From assembly GCF_025143365.1 (NCBI RefSeq), contig NZ_JALXPE010000006.1, positions 1-64,000 on the forward strand: a DNA stretch of 64,000 nt, given 5' to 3'. A model generated the notes under the pieces. The model did no database searches. It was given only the letters and a program-made list of their open reading frames with translations, and was not told the origin of the DNA. Positions 57,349-64,000 of the stretch are shown here, one piece after another; the stretch's first letter is position 1; each line of letters opens with the position of its first letter. The DNA comes from Microbacterium sp. p3-SID336 (GTDB lineage: Bacteria; Actinomycetota; Actinomycetes; Actinomycetales; Microbacteriaceae). The translations under genes and the position numbers were made by a program.

Positions 57349-57876
57349 ATGGCCACGCACTTCTACACCGCATCCAGCCTCGACGGCTTCATCGCCACCG
57401 CCGAGCACTCTCTGGACTGGCTGTTGAGCCAGGACATCGATCTCGAAGGGCCGATGGCATACCCAGGCTTCGAGAAGACCATCGGCGCGCTCGTGATGGG
57501 TGCCTCCACCTTCGAATGGGTGATGCGTCACGAGGAGGGTGTGTGGGGATACACCCAGCCCACCTGGGTTCTCACGCACCGGGACCTCGCTCTTCCCGAC
57601 GGGGCAGACGTGCGGCTTGCGAGCGGTTCCGTCGCGGAGGTGCATCCCGCGCTCGTCGCGGCTGCTCAGGGGAAGGACGTCTGGGTGGTCGGCGGCGGCG
57701 ACGTGGCCGGACAGTTCGCCGATGCCGGTCTGCTCGACGAGGTGTGGGTGCAATACGCGCCGGTGACGCTCGGCTCCGGGGCCCCGCTGCTTCCGCGACG
57801 CCTCGACCTCGAGCTCCTGGAGTTCGCCCGCAACGGCAGCTTCCTCTGCGGGCGGTATCGGGTGCTCCGGCGCTGA
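57349..57876 (+). CDS. dihydrofolate reductase-family (RibD C-terminal-like) protein
   Basis: A 175-residue reductase of the RibD C-terminal/YyaP type: FYTASSLDGFIATAEHSLDW, VMGASTFEWV and VWVVGGGDVAGQF. It is not the true DHFR, which is at 43.4 kb; its substrate is unknown. The ATG is 6 bases after CAGACT (57337-57342). Confidence 0.85.
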   Translation: MATHFYTASSLDGFIATAEHSLDWLLSQDIDLEGPMAYPGFEKTIGALVMGASTFEWVMRHEEGVWGYTQPTWVLTHRDLALPDGADVRLASGSVAEVHPALVAAAQGKDVWVVGGGDVAGQFADAGLLDEVWVQYAPVTLGSGAPLLPRRLDLELLEFARNGSFLCGRYRVLRR

Positions 57877-57906
57877 GAGCCGCGCAGGCATCCCTACACT
57901 GGGGGC

Positions 57907-58779
57907 ATGGTCGCATTCACCAAGGGGCACGGCACGGGCAATGACTTCATCATCATCGCCGACCCCGACGGCCAGCTCGAGCTCACTGAAGAGCAGGTGG
58001 CCGTGCTCTGCGACCGCCACTTCGGCATCGGCGCTGATGGTGTTCTTCGGGTCGTGCGCTCCTCGGCCATCCCCGAGGGTGCCGCCGCCCTCGCCGAGGA
58101 GCCCCTCGCCGAGTGGTTCATGGACTACCGCAACGCCGACGGCTCGATCGCCGAGATGTGCGGCAACGGAATCCGCGTGTTCGCGCATTACCTGGTCCGC
58201 TCTGGTCTCGCCGTGATCGAGCACGGAGCCACCCTCCCGATCGGCACCAGAGCCGGCGTGCGAGATGTGACGGCCAGCGCGAACGGCTACCAGGTCGATC
58301 TCGGGGCCTGGCGGCTCGCGGGCGGGGAGCCGTTGGTGCGTGCCGACGGGCTCACGGTCACGCGTCCCGGCCTCGGCATCGACGTGGGCAACCCGCACGT
58401 CGTGGTGGCGCTCGCGTCAGAAGCCGAGCTGGCGCTCCTCGAACTGACGCGCGCTCCCGATCTCGATCCCGCGCCTCCTGCCGGAGCGAACGTGGAGTTC
58501 GTGGTCCCGGGAGAGCCCCTCGTGCGTGATGGGGTGGGCCATGTGCGCATGCGCGTGTCCGAGCGCGGAGTGGGTGAGACTCTCAGCTGCGGGACCGGGG
58601 TCGCGGCGACCGCACTCGCCGTCCGGTACTGGGCGGGCGCGCAGGCTCCGGACAACTGGCAGGTCGAGGTGCCGGGTGGCACGCTCGCGGTGCGCATGTT
58701 CCCGACGGAGGAGGGTGAGCACGTGGCGCTGTCCGGACCCGCGCAGCTCGTGTTCCAGGGCGAGGTCGACCTGGCCTGA
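57907..58779 (+). CDS. dapF: diaminopimelate epimerase
   Basis: Converts LL- to meso-diaminopimelate for cell wall and lysine. 290 residues with the catalytic pair Cys 85 ([10 protein letters not shown]) and Cys 228 (LSCGTGVAA). The ATG is 6 bases after TACACT (57895-57900). In the gap behind it (58780-58942) I see only GC-rich sequence with weak hairpins. Confidence 0.95.
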   Translation: MVAFTKGHGTGNDFIIIADPDGQLELTEEQVAVLCDRHFGIGADGVLRVVRSSAIPEGAAALAEEPLAEWFMDYRNADGSIAEMCGNGIRVFAHYLVRSGLAVIEHGATLPIGTRAGVRDVTASANGYQVDLGAWRLAGGEPLVRADGLTVTRPGLGIDVGNPHVVVALASEAELALLELTRAPDLDPAPPAGANVEFVVPGEPLVRDGVGHVRMRVSERGVGETLSCGTGVAATALAVRYWAGAQAPDNWQVEVPGGTLAVRMFPTEEGEHVALSGPAQLVFQGEVDLA

Positions 58780-58942
58780 CGCCACAGCGGGTCGAGGGGG
58801 ACCGTCGGGCCCCGGGCCGGCCCTCCGCGTTCCGCGACGCGGCGACAGGCACGCCTCCGCCCCGCGGCCGGCCGCGGCACCCGTGCCCGGTGGCACGGCG
58901 ACCACCAACTCGGAGACTGGCGCGTCGGGGGAGGGGGCCCGA

Positions 58943-59584
58943 TCAGACCACCGTGATCGGCTCGGTGGGCGGTGTGCCGTGCTTGCGGACCTTCAGGATG
59001 CGATAGCCCTTACCCGTCGCGGTGCGGAAGACGCTGAAGCCAGGCTGGAACGTCGCGCCGATCCATCGCTGCAGCGAGTCGGCACCGAGGTTGCGCTGGA
59101 CGACGAGCCAGGCGTCGCTTCGCTCGTCCAGCCGAGGGATCCAGCGCTCCAGGAGCCCGTGGAGTTCGTTCTTCCCCACGCGGATGGGCGGATTCGAGCG
59201 GATCGTGCGGAATGTCACGTCCGAGGGAACATCATCGGGCAGTACGGCGTTGACATTGGTGAGCCCGAGCGCCGCTGCATTTCGGCGCACGAGATCCAGA
59301 GCCCGTTCGTTCACGTCGACCGCCCAGACGGTCGCGTGCGGGGACGCCAGGGCCATGGACAGCGTGATGGGACCCCAGCCGCTGCCGAGGTCCAGCAGAT
59401 TGCCCCCCGGAGGAACGGGGGGCGTGTTGGCGAGGAGGACTGCAGTGCCGGCATCCAGTCGATCCGGGCTGAAGACGCCACCGGCCGTGGTCAGTTCCAG
59501 CTCGCGGCCTGCGAGGGATACGCGAAGCGTACGCAGGTTCTCGGGGCTTGCCGGGGCCGCAGTGAAATAGTGGTCGGACCCCAT
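58943..59584 (-). CDS. RsmC-like class I methyltransferase
   Basis: A 213-residue SAM-dependent methyltransferase: LLDLGSGWGPITLSMAL is motif I, VWAVDVNERAL binds the ribose, and RSNPPIRVGK matches the NPPF/Y catalytic motif of guanine-N2 rRNA methyltransferases. It lacks the N-terminal half of E. coli RsmC. The ATG is 6 bases after TACGCT (minus strand, 59596-59591); divergent from hflX. Confidence 0.85.
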   Translation of the reverse strand: MGSDHYFTAAPASPENLRTLRVSLAGRELELTTAGGVFSPDRLDAGTAVLLANTPPVPPGGNLLDLGSGWGPITLSMALASPHATVWAVDVNERALDLVRRNAAALGLTNVNAVLPDDVPSDVTFRTIRSNPPIRVGKNELHGLLERWIPRLDERSDAWLVVQRNLGADSLQRWIGATFQPGFSVFRTATGKGYRILKVRKHGTPPTEPITVV

Positions 59585-59651
59585 ACGGTGAGCGTACCGG
59601 ACGGCGCGGGCTAAGGTTAAGGCTCGCTAGGAAACCAGAGAACAGGAACGG

Positions 59652-61163
59652 ATGACGGAGACGACAACCCCCTCGACCGAAGACCAGTCGATCGACCGCG
59701 TGCTCGCGAATGCCGAGAAGCGCTCCGAAGTCCGGGTGTTCGGTGCGGCGCAAGCGCTGCAGGACGAAGCCACAGCCGCCCACTCCACGAGCGACGGCGA
59801 GCAGTGGGATCTCGAGGATCGGCATGCGCTGCGACGTGTCGCGGGTCTCTCGACCGAGCTGGAGGACGTCACCGAGGTCGAGTATCGGCAGCTCCGACTG
59901 GAGAACGTGGTTCTCGTGGGTGTGTACCCGCAGGGCGCACAGGAGGACGCGGAGAACTCGCTGCGCGAGCTGGCGGCGCTGGCGGAGACCGCGGGTGCGG
60001 TGGTGCTCGACGGCGTGTTGCAGCGTCGCCCGCACCCCGATGCTGCCACCTATCTCGGGCGCGGCAAGGCCCAGGAGCTGAAGGACATCGTCGCCGCCGT
60101 CGGCGCCGACACCGTGATCGCCGACACCGAGCTCGCGCCGAGTCAGCGTCGCGCGCTGGAGGACGTCGTGAAGGTCAAGGTGATCGACCGCACGACCGTG
60201 ATTCTCGACATCTTCAGCCAGCACGCGAAGAGCCGTGAGGGCAAGGCGCAGGTCGAACTCGCCCAGTTGGAGTACCTGCTCCCGCGGCTTCGCGGGTGGG
60301 GCGAATCCATGAGCCGACAGGCTGGTGGGCAGGTCGGCGCGGGGGGTGCCGGCATGGGGTCGCGCGGTCCCGGTGAGACGAAGATCGAGCTCGACCGGCG
60401 TCGCATCCGCACCAAGATGGCCCTGCTGCGCAGGCAGATCCGGGACTTCGCTCCGGCCCGCGAGGCGAAGCGCGCCGAACGCAGGCGCAACACCATCCCG
60501 TCGGTGGCGATCGCCGGGTACACGAACGCCGGCAAGTCGAGCCTCCTCAACGCGCTGACGAGCGCGGGCGTCCTCGTCGAGAATGCGCTCTTCGCGACGC
60601 TCGATGCGACCGTGCGGCGGTCGGAGACCGAGGACGGTCGCGTCTACACGCTGACCGACACGGTCGGGTTCGTGCGCAACCTCCCGCACCAGCTGGTCGA
60701 GGCGTTCCGTTCCACACTGGAGGAGGTCGGCGACGCGGATGTCGTGCTGCACGTCGTCGACGGATCCCATCCCGACCCGGCCGGCCAGCTGCAGACCGTG
60801 CGCGATGTGATGGGCGATGTCGGGGTGCGCGATCTCCCCGAACTGGTCGTGTTCAACAAGGCGGACCTGATCGGGGAGGACGACCGGCTCGTGCTGCGCG
60901 GCCTCGAGCCGCGAGCGCACTTCGTCTCGTCCCGGTCCGGCGAGGGCATCACCGAGCTGCGTGCGGCCATCGAAGAGGCGCTTCCGAAGCCGGCCGTCGA
61001 GCTTCACGCCGTGATCCCGTACGACCGCGGCGATCTGGTGGCGGCGATCCACGAGACGGGCATGCTGCTCTCGGTCGAGCACCGGGAGGACGGCACAGCG
61101 GTGCACGCCAGGGTCTCCGAGCGGCTTGCGGCCGAGCTCGCGCCGTTCTCCACCACCGAGTGA
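59652..61163 (+). CDS. hflX: ribosome-associated GTPase HflX
   Basis: Splits stalled ribosomes. 503 residues: an N-terminal HflX domain (GRGKAQELKD, RTTVILDIFSQHAKSREGKA), a glycine-rich linker (GGQVGAGGAGMGSRGPGETK), and a GTPase domain with G1 AGYTNAGKSSLLN, G3 DTVGF and G4 NKAD. The first 70 residues are an actinobacterial extension. It is near ssrA, a second ribosome-rescue gene. Confidence 0.95.
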   Translation: MTETTTPSTEDQSIDRVLANAEKRSEVRVFGAAQALQDEATAAHSTSDGEQWDLEDRHALRRVAGLSTELEDVTEVEYRQLRLENVVLVGVYPQGAQEDAENSLRELAALAETAGAVVLDGVLQRRPHPDAATYLGRGKAQELKDIVAAVGADTVIADTELAPSQRRALEDVVKVKVIDRTTVILDIFSQHAKSREGKAQVELAQLEYLLPRLRGWGESMSRQAGGQVGAGGAGMGSRGPGETKIELDRRRIRTKMALLRRQIRDFAPAREAKRAERRRNTIPSVAIAGYTNAGKSSLLNALTSAGVLVENALFATLDATVRRSETEDGRVYTLTDTVGFVRNLPHQLVEAFRSTLEEVGDADVVLHVVDGSHPDPAGQLQTVRDVMGDVGVRDLPELVVFNKADLIGEDDRLVLRGLEPRAHFVSSRSGEGITELRAAIEEALPKPAVELHAVIPYDRGDLVAAIHETGMLLSVEHREDGTAVHARVSERLAAELAPFSTTE

Positions 61164-61167
61164 GCCG

Positions 61168-61190
61168 CACCCACGCCGGGAGCGCGGGTG
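61168..61190. terminator. weak hairpin between hflX and the SIMPL gene
   Basis: CACCC-A-CGC (61168-61176) can pair with GCG-C-GGGTG (61182-61190), 8 bp with one mismatch. Confidence 0.4.
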
Positions 61191-61853
61191 TCAGCGGGCG
61201 AGGAAACGCGCCTCGACCGTCGCCGCGACGATGATCTCGCCCGGTTCGTACTCCATCGCCGGCGTGACATCGGCGGCGAAGGCGGCGCCGCGCGCTTTCA
61301 GAACCGGGGCCCCTGGGCCTGGCTGACCAGGGGAGAGCAGCCCGACGTCGGCGATCTCCAGCGGTGTCACCTGGCTCAGGTGCAGCGCGCGAGCATAGGT
61401 CTCGGCGCGTGTCACGGCGACGGCCACGGCCTGCGCGGCGACGTCGCGCTCGAGGCGTGTCCGCGTCTCGGACGTGAGGTGCCAGTCGACGCCGCCGACC
61501 TCGACCCCGTCCCACGCCGAGATCTCGGATACCCAGAGGGACAGCTCCGACGCCTCGGTGAACGTCGCGGTGAACTCGACGCTCGCATAGTGAACGGGGG
61601 CGAGACGCCTGCCCTCGTTGTTCCACGGTCGTTCTGCACGAACGGTCAGGCGCGTGCTGTTCCAGTCGACGATGCTGCCGGCATCGACGCGGTCTGCGAT
61701 CGTGGCGCGGACTGGCTCGGCGATCCGCGCCGCCTCCGCCACGACGGTCGCACGATCCGGCCCGTCAGCACGGACGACGACACGGACGGTGGCCCGCTCC
61801 GGAAGGACGCGCGCCTCGTGCTCGCCCCGGACGGTGACAGTCACTTCGCTCAT
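61191..61853 (-). CDS. SIMPL-domain (DUF541) protein
   Basis: A 220-residue protein with the SIMPL/DUF541 fold: VTVRGEHEARVLPERATVRV at the start, a repeat-like middle, and MEYEPGEIIVAATVEARFLA at the end. Most relatives are exported; this one has no signal peptide. The function is uncertain. The ATG is 6 bases after TAGAGT (minus strand, 61865-61860). Confidence 0.85.
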   Translation of the reverse strand: MSEVTVTVRGEHEARVLPERATVRVVVRADGPDRATVVAEAARIAEPVRATIADRVDAGSIVDWNSTRLTVRAERPWNNEGRRLAPVHYASVEFTATFTEASELSLWVSEISAWDGVEVGGVDWHLTSETRTRLERDVAAQAVAVAVTRAETYARALHLSQVTPLEIADVGLLSPGQPGPGAPVLKARGAAFAADVTPAMEYEPGEIIVAATVEARFLAR

Positions 61854-61913
61854 GCGCCGACTCTACGCGAGGGCTCGGCGAGCCGCGGAATGGCGACCGG
61901 CCCGAGAACGTTG

Positions 61914-61919
61914 TATCCT
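61914..61919 (+). promoter_or_regulatory. -10 box for ssrA
   Basis: TATCCT about 76 bases before the mature tmRNA end, leaving a precursor leader to be removed by RNase P. Confidence 0.5.
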
Positions 61920-61994
61920 GTGATGCTCGGGTGCTCGTAGCCCGAGGATGGTAATTCCACAGTGTGACAGCGGCTCCTTCGAGAGAAGGACCAC

Positions 61995-62364
61995 GGGGCT
62001 GATCGGTTTCGACAGCGCCTGTGAATCCACGAGAAGCGGGCCGAGGATGCAGAGTTATCTCGTAAACGCTCTCTGCAAAACAATAGTTGCCGAATCCAAG
62101 CGCAACGACTTCGCCCTCGCTGCCTAAGCGAGCCCGATAGTCCGTCAGACCGTATGTGATTCCGATACGGATCCTGGCGTCATCTAGGAATCTTGCTGCG
62201 TGACGGCGTCTGGACGTCACGTGGGACTCTTCCCAGGCTGGGCTCGTCGACTTAGGTGTCTGTGACAAAGGTCGGAGCCGAGCAGAACGCTTCCACAGAC
62301 TGCGCCCGGAGAAGGCGTGGAGACTCAGCGTTGGACGGGGGTTCGATTCCCCCCAGCTCCACCA
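61995..62364 (+). ncRNA. ssrA: transfer-messenger RNA (tmRNA)
   Basis: A 370-base tmRNA. The 5' end GGGGCTGATCGGTTTCGAC and the 3' end GGTTCGATTCCCCCCAGCTC plus CACCA form the tRNA-like domain (acceptor stem GGGGCUG/CAGCUCC). The tag frame runs from GCC at 62089 to TAA at 62125-62127 and encodes AESKRNDFALAA. It rescues stalled ribosomes with SmpB, which is not in the window. A strong terminator follows. Confidence 0.97.
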
Positions 62365-62381
62365 GGTCGCTGTCACGACAG

Positions 62382-62420
62382 GAACGAACCCCCGTGCTCC
62401 TCGGAGCCGGGGGTTCGTTC
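62382..62420 (+). terminator. terminator after ssrA
   Basis: GAACGAACCCCCG (62382-62394) pairs perfectly with 62408-62420; an inner GCTCC/GGAGC stem continues it after one bulged T. Confidence 0.85.
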
Positions 62421-62440
62421 GTGTTCGACCGCGGTACAGC

Positions 62441-62602
62441 TCAGGCGGACTCGTCCGGATCCTCGGCCTCGACCTCGTCGCGGTCGGCCGGCGGTACCGT
62501 CGGCGGCTGCCCCTTGTTGTCCTCGGCGCCCAGGTTGTCGTTCTCGCCGGGCCCGGGGGAGGGCTCGGTGCTGATGTCGTTGCGGTGGCTGTCGCTGCCC
62601 AT
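62441..62602 (-). CDS. small acidic disordered protein
   Basis: A 53-residue, strongly acidic, low-complexity protein (starts MGSDSHRNDISTEPSPGPGE, ends VEAEDPDESA). The ATG at 62602 has the ribosome site GAAAGGAA. It converges on the ssrA terminator. I recognise no family. A longer in-frame start exists at 62710 but has no support. Confidence 0.6.
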   Translation of the reverse strand: MGSDSHRNDISTEPSPGPGENDNLGAEDNKGQPPTVPPADRDEVEAEDPDESA

Positions 62603-62763
62603 GCGCGTTCCTTTCGTCGACGGATGCCTCCAGTGTGCGGGGTACCGTGCGCGGTGGCCAGCGGCTTGACAGGGACTGGGGAGGCGCTCGCGGAACGGTG
62701 GACCCGGCATCCGGATGCCGGCATGTCCCTGCGCCGCGCGACGTGTCCACCTATATTGAGGTC

Positions 62764-64000
62764 GTGATGACGACCCCTCAGATCCATGACACCGGGCTCA
62801 CGAGCGCGCAGGTCGCAGAGCGGGTCGCGGCGGGAAAGAGCAACGCCTTCGTCGCCGACACCAGCCGCAGCGCTTGGAGCATCGTACGTGCGAACGTGCT
62901 CACGCTGTTCAACGGCATCGTGTTCGCGTGCTTCTTCGTGCTCTTCGTGATCGGTCGCTGGCAGGACGCGCTGTTCGGACTGGCGGCGTTCGCGAACGCG
63001 ATCATCGGCTGCGTGCAGGAGTTCCGCGCGAAGGCGGCGCTGGATCGCCTCGCTCTCATGAACGCGCCACGCGCCCTAGTCCTGCGCGACGGAGCCGAGG
63101 TTCAGATCGCGCCGGGTGAGGTCGTGCTCGACGACGTGCTCGTGCTGCGGGCAGGTGAGCAGGTGCCGGCGGATGCGAGTGTCGTGGAGTCGCGCGGACT
63201 CCAGATCGACGAGTCCATGCTCACGGGCGAGTCTGATCCCGTGGAGAAGCAACCCGGTGACGAGGCGCTCTCCGGAGCTGTCGTCGTGGCGGGCGAAGGA
63301 CTCGCTCGGGCCGTCCGGGTGGGCGCGGACTCGTACGCGAACCGCTTCGCGGGTGAGGCCCGCCGCTTCTCCCTGGTCGCGAGCGAGCTGCGCTCCTCGA
63401 TCGATCGGGTGCTGAAGTGGGTCGGCTGGATCATCGGCCCCGTCGGGCTCCTCGTCCTCAACGCGCAGATCATCGTCACGGGCGGCTATGCCGACGCCTT
63501 CACGACCGGATCCTGGCAGCAGGCAGTGGTCAACACGGTCGCCGCGCTCACGGCGATGATCCCGCTCGGCCTGGTCCTGATGACGAGCATCGCGTTCGCG
63601 GTCGGAGCGTCCCGGCTCGCACGCCGGCAGGTGCTGGTGAACGAGCTCCCCGCCGTGGAGGGGCTCGCGCGCGTCGACGTCGTGTGCCTGGACAAGACGG
63701 GCACTCTGACCGTGGGAGAGATCGCCTTCGACGCGGAGCATCCACTCGGTGGTTCAGCGATGGCGGAGGACGGGGTCACAGACGTCCTCGCCTGGTACGC
63801 ATCCTCACCGGACGCGAACGCGACGGCGCGCTCGCTGGGCACGGCCTACCCGGTGCGTACGCCGCTCACGGTGAGCGGCTACATCCCGTTCTCCTCGGCC
63901 AGGAAGTGGAGCGCGGTATCGTTCGCCGAGCTTCCGGGGACGTGGGTGATGGGCGCGCCGGAGATGGTGTTCGGCGAAGAGGCCACCTCACAGGACGCCG
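62764..64000 (+). CDS. cation-transporting P-type ATPase, truncated by the window end
   Basis: The first 412 residues of a P-type ATPase. Seen are N-terminal membrane helices (about 45-90), the actuator motif TGES (MLTGESDPVEKQ), helices 3 and 4 with MIPLGLVLMTS, and the phosphorylation motif DKTGTLT near residue 317. Overall style is PacL/MgtA-like rather than heavy-metal type: no CPx motif and no N-terminal metal domain. TATATT (62752-62757) lies 6 bases before the GTG at 62764, favouring that over the ATG one codon later. The nucleotide-binding domain continues beyond 64000. Confidence 0.88.
   Translation, partial: MMTTPQIHDTGLTSAQVAERVAAGKSNAFVADTSRSAWSIVRANVLTLFNGIVFACFFVLFVIGRWQDALFGLAAFANAIIGCVQEFRAKAALDRLALMNAPRALVLRDGAEVQIAPGEVVLDDVLVLRAGEQVPADASVVESRGLQIDESMLTGESDPVEKQPGDEALSGAVVVAGEGLARAVRVGADSYANRFAGEARRFSLVASELRSSIDRVLKWVGWIIGPVGLLVLNAQIIVTGGYADAFTTGSWQQAVVNTVAALTAMIPLGLVLMTSIAFAVGASRLARRQVLVNELPAVEGLARVDVVCLDKTGTLTVGEIAFDAEHPLGGSAMAEDGVTDVLAWYASSPDANATARSLGTAYPVRTPLTVSGYIPFSSARKWSAVSFAELPGTWVMGAPEMVFGEEATSQDA

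Noticed and set aside
58780..58942. Possible small gene or regulatory RNA between dapF and the methyltransferase gene
   Set aside because: GC-rich with several weak hairpins, but no convincing ORF, promoter or terminator.

Overview
The window is a GC-rich (about 70% by eye) stretch of actinobacterial chromosome. Gene order, protein style and a tmRNA tag ending in ALAA point to Microbacteriaceae, most likely Microbacterium. It is packed with housekeeping genes on both strands. I see no prophage, insertion sequence, CRISPR array, rRNA, tRNA or recognisable defence island.

Layout. 1-2.8 kb: truB, two small membrane proteins and ribF, all overlapping. 2.9-8.5 kb: a SNF2-type helicase, pfkA, and the convergent peptidase ptrB. 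8.6-13.9 kb: a PiT-type phosphate transporter with a small membrane partner, a metallophosphoesterase, aspA and a FAH-family enzyme. 13.9-19.5 kb: PrsW-like protease, FKBP isomerase, YceI protein, MFS exporter, rpsO and an Fe(II)/2-oxoglutarate oxygenase. 19.6-23.1 kb: efeUOB iron uptake behind a perfect DtxR/IdeR-like box. 23.1-31 kb: serine hydrolase, membrane acyltransferase, a luciferase-like monooxygenase with its FMN reductase, a compact CitA/DcuS-like two-component system, the divergent carboxylate symporter dctA, and a 58-residue DUF5302 protein. 31.1-35.2 kb: envelope genes, namely a DedA protein, a GT4-SGNH hydrolase fusion and UDP-glucose dehydrogenase.

From 35.5 kb the order is the classical actinobacterial one: pnp (behind a probable Actino-pnp leader RNA), an aldo/keto reductase-like protein that has lost three catalytic residues, a phosphatase, dapB, a thioredoxin/DUF4395/OsmC redox group, thyA-folA-SDR, NUDIX, dapA, rnj, ftsK, pgsA, cinA, a clgR-like regulator, DUF3046, recA (with SOS box), recX, miaB, miaA, dapF, a methyltransferase, hflX, a SIMPL protein, ssrA (tmRNA), a small acidic protein, and a P-type ATPase cut off by the window end.

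How the genes fit together. The region carries three scattered lysine/diaminopimelate genes (dapB, dapA, dapF), RNA turnover and translation quality control (pnp, rnj, ssrA, hflX, truB, miaAB), DNA repair and segregation (recA, recX, ftsK), and inserted accessory blocks for iron, phosphate, C4-dicarboxylate and envelope functions. The strongest pattern not tied to a single gene is a -10 hexamer followed by exactly 6 (rarely 7) bases and then the start codon. It precedes about 20 genes and implies widespread leaderless transcription; it also settles many start codons. I did not find a convincing new multi-gene system. The best leads are the GT4-SGNH fusion, the degenerate aldo/keto reductase and the PAS-less CitA-type kinase.
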